Origin: Pseudomonadota bacterium
GTDB taxonomy: Bacteria; Pseudomonadota; Gammaproteobacteria; Steroidobacterales; Steroidobacteraceae
DNA: 64,000 bases
Direction: 5' to 3'
Assembly (NCBI GenBank): GCA_026398735.1
Contig: JAPLSH010000003.1
Span: forward strand, 1-64,000
Below, one piece after another: positions 1-9,050 of this stretch (its first letter is position 1; each line of letters begins with the position of its first letter). The notes below the pieces were generated by a model. It had not been told where the DNA came from. It saw only the letters and a list, made by a program, of their open reading frames with translations, and ran no database searches. The translations under genes and the position numbers were made by a program.

Positions 1-509
1 AGGCTGGTAAAGGTCAAGGTGATGTTGGAGGTTGCACCATTGCTGGCCTCATCAACCTGAATCGTCACAGCACCGGAAGTACCGGCGGCGCCGTCTGCAA
101 CAACCTGGGCGTTAAAGCGCGTGTTGTTGGCAATGCGGTCCACTTCTGTGGCCAGCGCTGAGAATTCCTCATTGGCGTTGGTGCGGTCCGTATCTTTGTA
201 GGTACCGCTGCTCATCTGCACAGCCAGCTCGCGCATGCGAGATAGCACATTGCCCACCTCTTCGGCCGCAGCGTCATAGGTGTTGGCCATCGAAATACCA
301 TCGTTGGCATTGCGAACAGCCATGTTCAGGCCCTGAATCTGCGACGTCATGCGCGTCACCACAGACATACCCGCCGCATCATCGCGCGAGCTGTTGAGGC
401 GCTTGCCAGACGACAGCCGCTCCATCGCCTTCTCCAAATCAAGGCGGTTGGCCGCCAGGGAACGCGACGCGTGGGTCGACGGTACATTGGTATTGACGAC
501 GAGTGACAT
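1..509 (-). CDS. fliC: Flagellin, N-terminal part (runs off the left edge)
   Basis: The reading frame starts at an ATG at 509 preceded by a GGAGAA ribosome site and continues past base 1, so about 169 N-terminal residues are visible. The product is the filament subunit, exported unfolded by the flagellar type III apparatus. The start MSLVVNTNVPSTHASRSL and the SSGKRLNSSRDDAAGMSV stretch are the conserved D0/D1 helices that pack into the filament core and are sensed by TLR5-like receptors in animals. It lies downstream of fliD on the same strand, the usual place for a filament gene. It is clearly divergent from the second flagellin at 14914, so the cell encodes at least two filament subunits. 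The variable centre and C-terminus cannot be judged. Confidence 0.95.
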   Translation of the reverse strand, partial: MSLVVNTNVPSTHASRSLAANRLDLEKAMERLSSGKRLNSSRDDAAGMSVVTRMTSQIQGLNMAVRNANDGISMANTYDAAAEEVGNVLSRMRELAVQMSSGTYKDTDRTNANEEFSALATEVDRIANNTRFNAQVVADGAAGTSGAVTIQVDEASNGATSNITLTFTS

Positions 510-576
510 GGCAATTCTCCGTTAAGAAGTCAGTGTCTAAACCTTGGGAGCGACTGTCCGCTTCCACCTGACTGTT

Positions 577-603
577 CAGTCGTCGTCTGCGACTGATTCT
601 TTA
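577..603 (-). promoter_or_regulatory. Possible sigma28-type promoter of the first flagellin, overlapping an inverted repeat
   Basis: On the minus strand a TAAA (603-600) is followed 15 nt later by GACGACTG (584-577), a partial match to the FliA -10 box GCCGATAA. A start near 570 would give a leader of about 60 nt. The same bases form a 7-bp inverted repeat, TCAGTCG/CGACTGA (596-590 and 582-576), with no U-run. It could instead be a stem at the end of the fliD transcript. Only four of eight -10 positions match, so this is weak. No sigma54 motif is present here, unlike at the other flagellin gene. Confidence 0.3.
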
Positions 604-634
604 GGAGAATTGAGGCTGTATTACGCCAGAAATA

Positions 635-2080
635 TTAGTTCTTGCTGTTGTTCGCGTTGACCATCGCCGTGATGCCATCCTGAGTCGTCTTGAAGGCATT
701 TAGGATGGAGTTGAGCGCGCCATACTGGGCGTCATAGCGTGTCTGCAAGCGTGCAATTTCGGCATCCAGCTTGGTTTGCTTTGCAGTAATGGCTTGCGCA
801 CGACCGCTAATGGCTGTGCTCAGGTCCGCAATGCTGCCCGTGCTCTTGGTCATGGCATACAGCTTGACGACAATATCACCGGCCAAACCGCTAGGAGATT
901 TCGTATAAATTGCGGGTTCGGCCGCATTAGCAGACAGTGCTGAAATGGCCTGCATGGGTTTGTTATCGAAGGCTGTTGTCAGCTTAGACTGATCAAACTG
1001 CAGCACGCCGGATCTGTCCAGCGACACGCCCAGATCTGCCCAGCTCTGTACTTCTGTGGTTGGAGTTGACGACTTGCTAGTCAAAATCGTGCGTAGCTGA
1101 TCGCGCATCGTCCGAACAATGGAGTTGCCCTGCAAGCTACCCGCGACGTCATCCCCTGTTACCGGCAAGCCTGTGGCCCTGACGATAAACTCAGACGCCA
1201 GGTTATAGCTGTCTACAAAGCGCTGCACAGACTCTGCAACCGCTGCGCTATCAAACGACACACCCAGCGAAACTGCAGTAGCAGACTCGGCGGCCAACTT
1301 AAGCGTTACGCCAGCTAAAGCATCGGTCACCACATTGGTGGACCGCGTCATTGGCATCCCGTCGAGAGTAAATTCCGAGTCGCGAGCAGTTTGCAGCGTG
1401 GTTGAAAAACCATCTACAACAGTGCCATCGCCCGTCGCCACCTGCACCGAAAAGTCCTTGCCCGCACCGGACCCGCCTTCCAGCACGAGTTTACTGCCAC
1501 CCGCCTGACTGCCGGTGTTGACCACACGCGCTGTAATCTCGCCACCCTTGGCATTGATGGCTGCAGCCACCTGATTCAAGGTGGCACCTGCATTCATCGA
1601 CACCGTGACTGCAGAGCCTGATGCGGGCGTTAGCGTCACCGTAAAGGCATCAGCTGACATGGCTGTTGCGGCGGTTGCATAGCTTGCACTGGCAAGGCGC
1701 GTGGTCTGGGCCAGTTTACTTACCGTCAGAGTATGCGACCCCGGCGCGGCAACACCGGTTCCACCAGCGGCAGCGCCCACTGCGCCGGGTGCAGAGTTGG
1801 TGATTTGCAGTCTGTTCAGCTTGGAGACACTGGCCAAATCGTTGGCCGCCAGCCGCAGAGTTTCCATGGCGCTCTTGAGCAGCGCAACATTAGAAATAGC
1901 GACTTCCGACTTCTTCTTTTCGGCATCGATCTGCGCCTGGCGCGGCGCCCTGCTCGCCTCGACCAAATCGGATACCAGCTTCTTAGTGTCGAGCGTGCCT
2001 ACGCCCAACGCTGTGATCAGGTTGGTGGAGGGCGAGGTGGATGTCGCCGAAGTAGAAGTTGTACTGCCTGTGGTTGCCAT
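635..2080 (-). CDS. fliD: Flagellar filament cap protein FliD
   Basis: 481 aa. FliD (HAP2) forms the cap at the tip of the growing filament and directs flagellin insertion. The N-terminus has the family pattern around ALGVGTLDTKKLVSDLV (about residues 25-41), and the C-terminal part (SKLTTAF..., then IARLQTRYDAQYGALN) is the long helical region that ends FliD proteins. It starts 6 nt after the flgL stop and precedes the first flagellin, giving the order flgK-flgL-fliD-flagellin. Length is normal for the family. The first 20 residues are a low-complexity Ser/Thr stretch, typical of an unstructured export-competent terminus. Confidence 0.93.
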   Translation of the reverse strand: MATTGSTTSTSATSTSPSTNLITALGVGTLDTKKLVSDLVEASRAPRQAQIDAEKKKSEVAISNVALLKSAMETLRLAANDLASVSKLNRLQITNSAPGAVGAAAGGTGVAAPGSHTLTVSKLAQTTRLASASYATAATAMSADAFTVTLTPASGSAVTVSMNAGATLNQVAAAINAKGGEITARVVNTGSQAGGSKLVLEGGSGAGKDFSVQVATGDGTVVDGFSTTLQTARDSEFTLDGMPMTRSTNVVTDALAGVTLKLAAESATAVSLGVSFDSAAVAESVQRFVDSYNLASEFIVRATGLPVTGDDVAGSLQGNSIVRTMRDQLRTILTSKSSTPTTEVQSWADLGVSLDRSGVLQFDQSKLTTAFDNKPMQAISALSANAAEPAIYTKSPSGLAGDIVVKLYAMTKSTGSIADLSTAISGRAQAITAKQTKLDAEIARLQTRYDAQYGALNSILNAFKTTQDGITAMVNANNSKN

Positions 2081-2086
2081 GACTGG

Positions 2087-3013
2087 TTACCGCATGTAAT
2101 CCAGCAGTGACAACTGCGAAAGCCGACCCAGCAACGATTGCGAGGCCTGCAGCAGGGTCTCCTGCTTTTTCAAATCACCCAAGGCGGTGGCGTAATCCAA
2201 ATCCTTAATATCGGACAACGCTTGAGTGGCGCGCGTTGACAACTCTTCGGCCTGCGACTGCGCTAGGGTCAGGCGGTTTTGGCTTGCGCCAAGCTTGGCC
2301 ATTGCCGTTTGGATGTGATCCGACACCTTCGATAGTTCATCAATACCACGCGACAAGTTTTGCTTATCGTTGGTCTTGAGAGCGGTCTCAAGGTCATTGA
2401 TCACGCCGAATACATCGACCTTGACTGCGGGGTCGGTGCTTGTAGCAAGCCGGGTAACACCCTGCCAAACACTTGGACCTGCGACACTTGCATCTTCATA
2501 GCCAGCGTCCGCCAGGTGCACGCGTAACGGCGAGCCAGACCCGTTGTAAGACACGCTCCCATCGGCTTCCTGAGAATAAGGTGCAGCCGAGGATCTCGTA
2601 CCGGCAAACACATAGCGTCCGTCCGGGTCGCGGGCATTAGCCAGGCCCAGCAACGAGGCCTTGAGCGAGGACACCTCTACTGCCATGGAGTTGCGCTCAC
2701 TCTGAGTGAACTGGCCCGACGCGCCCTGCAATGAAAGCTCTTTAAGTCGAGCCATAAGGTTTTGGCTGGTCTCTAGGGCAGAGGCCTGCGTGTCGATGCC
2801 CAGCTTTACCTTAGCGACCGACTCGACGTCATTGGCAAAGCCTTTGATGCGACTTTCCAACGCCACGGCGCGCGCCACAATTTCTGGTGCGTCTGAGGGC
2901 TTGTTGTAGTTCAGTCCGCTGGCGACCTTGCCCTGCATGATTGCCAACTCTGACGCGGCCTGCGACATATGCGCAGACAGTTGCTGGTACAGCTGGGATG
3001 TGGAGACTCTCAT
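2087..3013 (-). CDS. flgL: Hook-filament junction protein FlgL (HAP3)
   Basis: 308 aa. FlgL sits between FlgK and the first flagellin ring. The N-terminus MRVSTSQLYQQLSAHMSQ and the C-terminal heptad-rich segment (QETLLQASQSLLGRLSQLSL) are the paired coiled coils of flagellin-like axial proteins. The segment GKVASGLNYNKPSDAPEI corresponds to the flagellin-family NxPSDDP turn. The gene follows flgK with a 12-nt gap in the same transcript direction. Nothing is unusual in its length. Confidence 0.93.
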   Translation of the reverse strand: MRVSTSQLYQQLSAHMSQAASELAIMQGKVASGLNYNKPSDAPEIVARAVALESRIKGFANDVESVAKVKLGIDTQASALETSQNLMARLKELSLQGASGQFTQSERNSMAVEVSSLKASLLGLANARDPDGRYVFAGTRSSAAPYSQEADGSVSYNGSGSPLRVHLADAGYEDASVAGPSVWQGVTRLATSTDPAVKVDVFGVINDLETALKTNDKQNLSRGIDELSKVSDHIQTAMAKLGASQNRLTLAQSQAEELSTRATQALSDIKDLDYATALGDLKKQETLLQASQSLLGRLSQLSLLDYMR

Positions 3014-3025
3014 GACTACTCCTGG

Positions 3026-5977
3026 CTACAGTCGCTGCATCAACGAATCAAACAACTTGCTGGCGGCCTGAATGACCTGAGCATTGGCCTGATAGGCCTG
3101 CTGAAAGCGCAACAAGTCGGCCAACTCTTCATCTAGATTGACGCCCGAGACGCGATCGCGTGCCTGCGTTGCGTGATCTAGCATCACCTGTTGAGCGTTT
3201 CGCGAGACCTCTGCCTGAACAGACAGCGAGCCCACTCTGTTAATCAACGTTTCATAATTTTGCTGAAACGTGCCCTGCCCGGCCATGACGTCAGTACGCG
3301 ATTGCAGCTGCACCAACAGCGCCGCATTGCGGTTATCACCCAAAGGGTCTTGTGTTGGCTGAACAGTAAAGACGTCACCAGTAGCTGGAATGCCACTGAG
3401 GCTCAGCGACCAGTTGCCGTAACGGATTTCGCGATCCACCGGATCAAACTGACCCTCAGAAACCACCGTTCCAGTGGCCACATCGGTAATCGCATAGCTG
3501 GAGCCGGCCCCGAATGACACGTCATACGTGCGCCCGTCCGGCATCTGCTCAGCAGGCACAGTCGATACTTCATACGTACCAGAAATAGACACTGCACTGG
3601 CGTTGCCGTCGGCACCCAGACCAAACACAAGCAAGTCTTCGGCCAGCGGCGCAGTCATGTTGAATGACGGGGACAGGCCCAGCTGACGCGTCAGCGCAGC
3701 AGCATCTGCTGTGGCGCCAGCAGACACCACTGCTGGGCTGATATCTACGGTAATAAAGTCTGCGTCGTCGATGCTCTCAAACGACAGGACACCGCCCGTT
3801 GCACCGACATCGCCAACTGTAACGTTGCCAATTTCACCAGTCACCGTCATGTCCGCGCCTGTCGAATCGGCGATCACAATGCCATCGGCTTCAAGCCGCG
3901 CAGAGACGTTAGAGATGCCAGCGGCATTGATTTGGGATAAGAGCGTCTGAACGTCTGCGGCTGAAAACGACTGCCCATTGACGGACAGCGACTGGATGGA
4001 GCCTGTAGGCAGAGTGTCTGGAACAGCAATAGTAATTTCGTTGAGGGCAGTGACCTTCACGCCAGTTGTGGCGGACTGTGCATTGAGCAAGGCCGCCACG
4101 TCCTTGGCAGAGCTGCCAGCCGGAATCCCTACAGGAACCGGTACGCCGTTAATGCGCACGCCGTTGGCCGGAACCGCTACGAAACTGCCGGCATTGATTC
4201 GTGCAGTGATAATTTTAGGCTCGGTGACAATGCTGGTGTTGTCACCGGCGCTTTGTATGGTGCGCACTGCCGTCGCACCATAAGAGAACGTTTGATCCAG
4301 GTAGGCCTGGTCACCCACCTTGCCGTTGTAGGACGCGTTTAGCACTGCAAAAGGGTGAAAGCCATTGGCGGTGCTGATCAGAGCAGCGCCTTGGGTGGCA
4401 CTGAGCTGTGGGCCAGAAAGCTGCCGTCCGTCGCGTGTAAACACCGCCAACTCACCGCCAGAGCCATCAGCGCGCAATGAAACTGCCTGAGTGCCTGCAG
4501 CGATAACAGTAAGCGGCCTAGCAGTAGCAGAGAACATTGTACTGCTATAGGGCGGCGCCACACTGCGCGCGAGCGTTGACTGAAGACTGCGAAACTCGGT
4601 AGACGCACGAAATGACGTCAGCTTGGCGTCCGCGCCAATTGCACTGAGATTGCTTCGCGCCCCTTGAGCCGAGATGCGACTTGCTGTGGCGACTTCACCG
4701 GGCTCTTCGATAAGAACCGCTAGAGTTTGCGCCGGCCGTGCCTCAGGGCGAATGACAAATGCATCGCTGTCTTTGGCCGCGCCTTGAAACGCGAACGCCA
4801 AGCCGCCCAGTCGCACCGTATCAGCGCCACTGGCACTGATGCCGCTGGACAGATCCTTAACAGTCCATTGCCCTGCCTTGGCATCAAAGCGCGCACTATA
4901 GCTATGCGCAGCAACTTTTCGCGGATCCTCAACAGTCACACCGAGTCGGCCCTTACCGCTGTTGCCATCACCGGTGACGGTATATTTGGGTCCTACATAA
5001 AACAGCGCTTGACCCGGATGGCCAGAGGCATCCAACCCATTGGATTGGATATCGTTAATGGCATGGCCAAACGCCAGGGCCATTTGATCCAAGCTGTCCG
5101 CAACCGGCCCGAGCGCTTGACCCCGAAACGCGGTGAGACCACCAAGCGTGCCCGTAATGGCGGTGGGCAACACGGTCGGTCGAGTTGACGCATCCAATAC
5201 AAACTGGACCCGACCCGGATCGACGGCGTCGAATTGGGCGGTGATCGCATGCACAGTCCCACCCTCGACCAACGCTGCTCCAGAGGTGCTGTCGCCCGCA
5301 TAGATGTCGGCAGAGCCACTGTTGCCAAGCGAAATGGCGATACCCATTCGCTCACCGAGCTCCTTGAGCAGCGTGTCACGTCGATCCAACAACTGCATGG
5401 GCTGCTCAGCATCAGTAGAGCGCTTGATGAGTTGTGAATTGAGCGTGCCCAGCTCCTTGAGTCGGACATTGACCTCTTCGACACCCTGCTCGATCTGCGC
5501 GCGCGTGGACGATTCTAGATCGGCGACAGTTCGACTCAGCCCTTGGAAGCGCGAAGCCACACCGTTGGCAGCAGACAAATAGCCTGTGCGCGCTCCGGTT
5601 GATCCAGGGCTCGATTCGAGCATCCTGGCGGAATCAAAAAACGCCTGGAATGCGCCATGTAATCCAGCTGTACTGCTACCGATTGAATCCTGCAGCTGCT
5701 GCAATTTAGAGAGCAGCGCTTCCTGACTTTTGAAGTCGCCACCGGAGCGCCGCAGGTTCTCTTCAAGGTAGCGATCGTACAATCGCTCCACACCCGCAAA
5801 GCGCACACCGGCACCCAGGCTGATGCGCGCGGAATTGTCTTGGCCGGCCGACTCAATGGTAGCCCGCTGCCGCACGTAGCCTGCAGTCTGTAAATTGGCG
5901 ATGTTGTTACCGGTGGTCGCCAGCGCTTTTTGATACGCAGCGAGACCCGATACGCCGATGCCTACTAGATCGACCAT
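3026..5977 (-). CDS. flgK: Hook-associated protein FlgK (HAP1), enlarged
   Basis: 983 aa, against about 550 aa in enteric bacteria and somewhat under 700 aa in many pseudomonads. The N-terminal rod/hook signature is clear (IGVSGLAAYQKALATTGNNI, residues 7-26), and the C-terminus (GVNLDEELADLLRFQQAYQA and the LFDSLMQRL end) is the conserved D0 helix. The extra length lies in the middle, roughly residues 330-850, a Ser/Ala/Gly/Thr/Val-rich beta-type region that would project from the junction surface. The gene lies 3 nt from flgJ. The enlargement parallels that of FlgE in the same operon. Confidence 0.95.
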   Translation of the reverse strand: MVDLVGIGVSGLAAYQKALATTGNNIANLQTAGYVRQRATIESAGQDNSARISLGAGVRFAGVERLYDRYLEENLRRSGGDFKSQEALLSKLQQLQDSIGSSTAGLHGAFQAFFDSARMLESSPGSTGARTGYLSAANGVASRFQGLSRTVADLESSTRAQIEQGVEEVNVRLKELGTLNSQLIKRSTDAEQPMQLLDRRDTLLKELGERMGIAISLGNSGSADIYAGDSTSGAALVEGGTVHAITAQFDAVDPGRVQFVLDASTRPTVLPTAITGTLGGLTAFRGQALGPVADSLDQMALAFGHAINDIQSNGLDASGHPGQALFYVGPKYTVTGDGNSGKGRLGVTVEDPRKVAAHSYSARFDAKAGQWTVKDLSSGISASGADTVRLGGLAFAFQGAAKDSDAFVIRPEARPAQTLAVLIEEPGEVATASRISAQGARSNLSAIGADAKLTSFRASTEFRSLQSTLARSVAPPYSSTMFSATARPLTVIAAGTQAVSLRADGSGGELAVFTRDGRQLSGPQLSATQGAALISTANGFHPFAVLNASYNGKVGDQAYLDQTFSYGATAVRTIQSAGDNTSIVTEPKIITARINAGSFVAVPANGVRINGVPVPVGIPAGSSAKDVAALLNAQSATTGVKVTALNEITIAVPDTLPTGSIQSLSVNGQSFSAADVQTLLSQINAAGISNVSARLEADGIVIADSTGADMTVTGEIGNVTVGDVGATGGVLSFESIDDADFITVDISPAVVSAGATADAAALTRQLGLSPSFNMTAPLAEDLLVFGLGADGNASAVSISGTYEVSTVPAEQMPDGRTYDVSFGAGSSYAITDVATGTVVSEGQFDPVDREIRYGNWSLSLSGIPATGDVFTVQPTQDPLGDNRNAALLVQLQSRTDVMAGQGTFQQNYETLINRVGSLSVQAEVSRNAQQVMLDHATQARDRVSGVNLDEELADLLRFQQAYQANAQVIQAASKLFDSLMQRL

Positions 5978-5980
5978 GGC

Positions 5981-6376
5981 TTAGCGCACCGCCCCGGCGC
6001 GGCGCAACAGCGCATCCGCGGTCGTAATGTCAAAGCCGACCTTTGTGGCGTCGATAGTTTGCAAATCGGCAGGTACCACAGGGCGCTTGCCCTGCTGCAT
6101 CATAAATTTTGCCAGCCCAATGCCGCCGGCTTTAGACATGTTCAACGAGACCTGCTGGTCGAACATCTCCTGATAGGTATCCATCGCCTGTGAGTTGAGC
6201 AACTCACTGCGCGACACAGTCTTGCGCATCTCCTTGAGCATAAGGCCAATGAACATCGACTCAAATTGCTCTGCAGCGCCACCTGCGGCTTCACTTTCGC
6301 TACGAACGGCCTGCGCTTTCATCTCGGAAAGCGCGCCGAAGTCAAACCAGGTGGAAGGTGAAGAGGAGATATCCAC
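5981..6376 (-). CDS. flgJ: Rod-assembly protein FlgJ, rod-binding domain only
   Basis: 131 aa. Enteric FlgJ has an N-terminal rod-capping domain and a C-terminal peptidoglycan hydrolase domain. Here only the first is present (EQFESMFIGLMLKEMRKTV, then YQEMFDQQVSLNMSKAGGIG). The gene stops before any muramidase domain, so a separate lytic enzyme is presumably needed to open the cell wall for the rod. Single-domain FlgJ proteins are known in many bacteria, so this is probably not a truncation. It starts 2 nt after the flgI stop and ends 3 nt before the flgK start. Confidence 0.9.
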   Translation of the reverse strand: MDISSSPSTWFDFGALSEMKAQAVRSESEAAGGAAEQFESMFIGLMLKEMRKTVSRSELLNSQAMDTYQEMFDQQVSLNMSKAGGIGLAKFMMQQGKRPVVPADLQTIDATKVGFDITTADALLRRAGAVR

Positions 6377-6378
6377 GA

Positions 6379-7533
6379 TTAGATGACAATCAGCTCTGCA
6401 TGCAACGCGCCGGCGCGCAGCAGTGCCTCGAGAATGGAAATTAGCGAAGTGGGCGATGCACCGATTTCATTTACGGCGTTAACAATCTGGCGCAGTTCTG
6501 CACCAGGCTTAAACAAGACCATCTTTTTCTTGTCTTCAGTCGCAGTCACAGTAGCGTTCTGCACTGCTGTGGTCTGGCCTTGGCTAAACGGAGCCGGTTG
6601 GCTGACGTCGTTCGTGGCATCGACCGTGACAGTGATATCACCCTGCGACACAGCTGCAGCACTGACCAACACATTGCGGCTGATGACCACTGTGCCGGTT
6701 CTGGAATTAACCACCACACGGGCTGGCGGCTCGCCTGCGACAACCTCCAGCTCTTCAAGCATGCCTATAAAAGCGACGCGTTCCCGTGAGCCCTTGGGTG
6801 CAAACACTTTGACCGACACTGCGTCAATCGCATCTGCGGTATCGGGCCCAAACTGTTTGTTGATCGCCTGCATAACGCGAGACGAGGTCGCAAAGTCAGG
6901 GCTGCTTAGGTTGAGCACCACGGAATCGCCTTCGTTCAGCGGACCTGTGACCTCACGCTCAACCAATGCACCACTAGGTATACGTGCCGATGTGGCGACA
7001 CCCACTGCAACAGAGCTACCGGCGGCATCGGCAGAGAAACCGGATGCCGACAGCGGGCCTTGTGCAACAGCATAGGTACGCCCGTCTGCGCCACGCATGC
7101 GGGTCATCAACAGAACCCCACCGCGCAAGCTCTTAGCCTTGGCAATGGCGGCAACGTTTACATCGATCTTTTGGCCAGGCTTTGAAAAGGCCGGCAGCTC
7201 GGCGGTCACCATGACAGCGGCAACATTCTCGACCTTAAAATCTTTGACTGATTCAGGCGAGGTGTCATAGCTGGATAACGGCCCGTCCACCGAAGAACCC
7301 ATCCGTGCCAGCGTTTCACGCAGAGTTTGGATGGTGAAAGAAATGTCTTTACCATCGCCGGTACCCTGCAGACCAACCACCAGTCCATAGCCCATCAGCT
7401 GGTTTGGCCGTGCTGCAGCAAGCGCCGCGATGTCTTTGATGCGCTCGGCTTGAGACGTGGCAGGCACTGCATACAACAAGGCGGAAAGCAGCGCAGCACT
7501 TAGCATTACAATCCACTTTGAGGTGTACTTCAT
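6379..7533 (-). CDS. flgI: Flagellar P-ring protein FlgI
   Basis: 384 aa from the ATG at 7533. An upstream in-frame codon at 7590 would extend into flgH, and the signal peptide beginning MKYTSKWIVMLSAALLSALL supports the later start. FlgI is exported by Sec and forms the P ring in the peptidoglycan layer. Conserved family stretches include ERIKDIAALAAARPNQLMGY, VVGLQGTGDGKD, VNVAAIAKAKSLRGGVLLMT and the C-terminal DLQTIVNAVNEIGASP-like region. It lies 17 nt after flgH and just before flgJ, the usual order. Length is typical. Confidence 0.94.
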   Translation of the reverse strand: MKYTSKWIVMLSAALLSALLYAVPATSQAERIKDIAALAAARPNQLMGYGLVVGLQGTGDGKDISFTIQTLRETLARMGSSVDGPLSSYDTSPESVKDFKVENVAAVMVTAELPAFSKPGQKIDVNVAAIAKAKSLRGGVLLMTRMRGADGRTYAVAQGPLSASGFSADAAGSSVAVGVATSARIPSGALVEREVTGPLNEGDSVVLNLSSPDFATSSRVMQAINKQFGPDTADAIDAVSVKVFAPKGSRERVAFIGMLEELEVVAGEPPARVVVNSRTGTVVISRNVLVSAAAVSQGDITVTVDATNDVSQPAPFSQGQTTAVQNATVTATEDKKKMVLFKPGAELRQIVNAVNEIGASPTSLISILEALLRAGALHAELIVI

Positions 7534-7550
7534 GTGTTGTTGCTCCACTG

Positions 7551-8237
7551 TCAGAACGGCCAGAACCGAAGCAGCGCACGGTTCATCCACCCAGAGCGAC
7601 TGGCATCAGCCAATTCACCGGCTCCGGCAAAGCTGATGTCCGCATCGGCCAAGCGCCGCGACCGTACTGTGTTATCGGGCTGAATATCGGAAGGCCGAAC
7701 CAGACCGCTGAGACGCACAATTTGTGAACCCGTGGCCAGCTGCATGCGCTTGTAAGCGCGAATGGCCAGCAAGCCATTTGGAAGCACTTCGGTTACAACC
7801 GCCGTCAATTGACCCTTAATGTTGCCTTCGGCAGCGGCGGTACCCTTACCGGCAGAATCAATACCGCTGGCTGCTGGGTTCATATCTATGGGCCAAGGTA
7901 AACCCGCTTTGCCAAATGCAGCATCAATGCCTTTGAGTGCACCAGCTGACAGCGCCGTCGTTTTGGAAGTGCGTGACGAGCCATTGGACGCTGAGCTTGA
8001 GGCCGTAACGTTTTCCTCGATGAGCACAGTCACCAAGTCGCCGGGACCACGTGCCCGTTCCTGACCTAGCAGTCCGTCCTGCGCAATCTGCGAGAATATT
8101 GAGCCATCGGGGCTGAGTGCCTCTGCCGTATGCGGCGACACATAGATGCGCTCTGGCGGCAGGTCGCGTTCGCCGATTTCGGCGCAGCCCGACAGCAGAA
8201 CCGCGCACAGCGGAAGTAGGGCAAGTGACTTGAGCAT
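7551..8237 (-). CDS. flgH: Flagellar L-ring lipoprotein FlgH
   Basis: 228 aa. FlgH forms the outer-membrane L ring. A lipoprotein signal ends in LLSGC with Cys18 as the predicted lipidated residue. The family core is visible in GSIFSQIAQDGLLGQERARG, PGDLVTVLIEENVTASSSAS and the C-terminal ITEVLPNGLLAIRAYKRM-like region with RLSGLVRPSDI. It sits 12 nt from flgG and 17 nt from flgI in the flg operon. Length is normal. Confidence 0.94.
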   Translation of the reverse strand: MLKSLALLPLCAVLLSGCAEIGERDLPPERIYVSPHTAEALSPDGSIFSQIAQDGLLGQERARGPGDLVTVLIEENVTASSSASNGSSRTSKTTALSAGALKGIDAAFGKAGLPWPIDMNPAASGIDSAGKGTAAAEGNIKGQLTAVVTEVLPNGLLAIRAYKRMQLATGSQIVRLSGLVRPSDIQPDNTVRSRRLADADISFAGAGELADASRSGWMNRALLRFWPF

Positions 8238-8249
8238 GAAGAGTTGCCG

Positions 8250-9035
8250 TTACAGGTTGTTGTTGGTGAAGCGCAGCATGCCGTCGACCGCCTCGATAGC
8301 CTTTGAGTTCACCTCATAGGCGCGCTGGGTCTCGATCATGTTGACCATCTCTTCGACTACGTTGACGTTGGAGCTCTCGAGGGAGCCCTGGGCCAACTGA
8401 CCGTTGCCCTGCTGAGTGGGAATGCCGACCTGCGGCGGGCCGCTGGAACTGGTTTCGCGATACAAATTGCCGCCCACAGACTGCAAGCCAGAGGGACTGA
8501 CGAATCGCGCAATCTGTATCTGGCCAATGGTCTGAGCCTGCGCCTGACCCACTGCCTGAACCGACACCGTGCCGTCCGCACCAATGGTGATGGTCTTGGC
8601 GTTTTGAGGAATGGCAATTTCTGGCTGCAGGCGATAGCCGCTTGAATTAACTAGCACGCCCTCCGCAGAGAGCTTAAAGCCACCGTCGCGGCTGTAACCC
8701 AACGTGCCGTCAGGCTGAAGAATCTGAAAGAAACCTTCGCCGCTGATCGCCACGTCAAATGCATTCTGCGTCTGAATCAGGTTGCCCTGAACGTGCAGCT
8801 TTTCGGTAGACACGACGCGCGTACCAGTACCGAGCAGCAAGCCAGTTGGGGCTGCAGTATTGGCCGAGGTTTGCGCGCCGCCCTGACGTAGGTTCTGATA
8901 CAGCAGGTCCTCAAACGTGGCGCGATCGCGCTTAAAGCCCGTCGTATTGGCGTTGGAGAGATTGTTGGCAATAACGGTCATACGCGTCTGCTGCGCGTCC
9001 AAACCCGTCTTTGCCACCCATAGTGCTGCTTCCAT
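8250..9035 (-). CDS. flgG: Distal rod protein FlgG
   Basis: 261 aa. FlgG builds the distal rod that crosses the periplasm. The start (MEAALWVAKTGLDAQQTRM, then IANNLSNANTTGFKRDRATF) is the rod signature, and the end (LESSNVNVVEEMVNMIETQR) is the conserved C-terminal helix. Mid-protein LHVQGNLIQTQNAFDVAISG marks the FlgG/FlgF family fold, with GEGFFQILQPDGTLGYSRDG next to it. At 261 residues it matches FlgG rather than FlgF. Gap to flgH is 12 nt. Confidence 0.95.
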   Translation of the reverse strand: MEAALWVAKTGLDAQQTRMTVIANNLSNANTTGFKRDRATFEDLLYQNLRQGGAQTSANTAAPTGLLLGTGTRVVSTEKLHVQGNLIQTQNAFDVAISGEGFFQILQPDGTLGYSRDGGFKLSAEGVLVNSSGYRLQPEIAIPQNAKTITIGADGTVSVQAVGQAQAQTIGQIQIARFVSPSGLQSVGGNLYRETSSSGPPQVGIPTQQGNGQLAQGSLESSNVNVVEEMVNMIETQRAYEVNSKAIEAVDGMLRFTNNNL

Positions 9036-9050
9036 TTCTAGATATCCTTG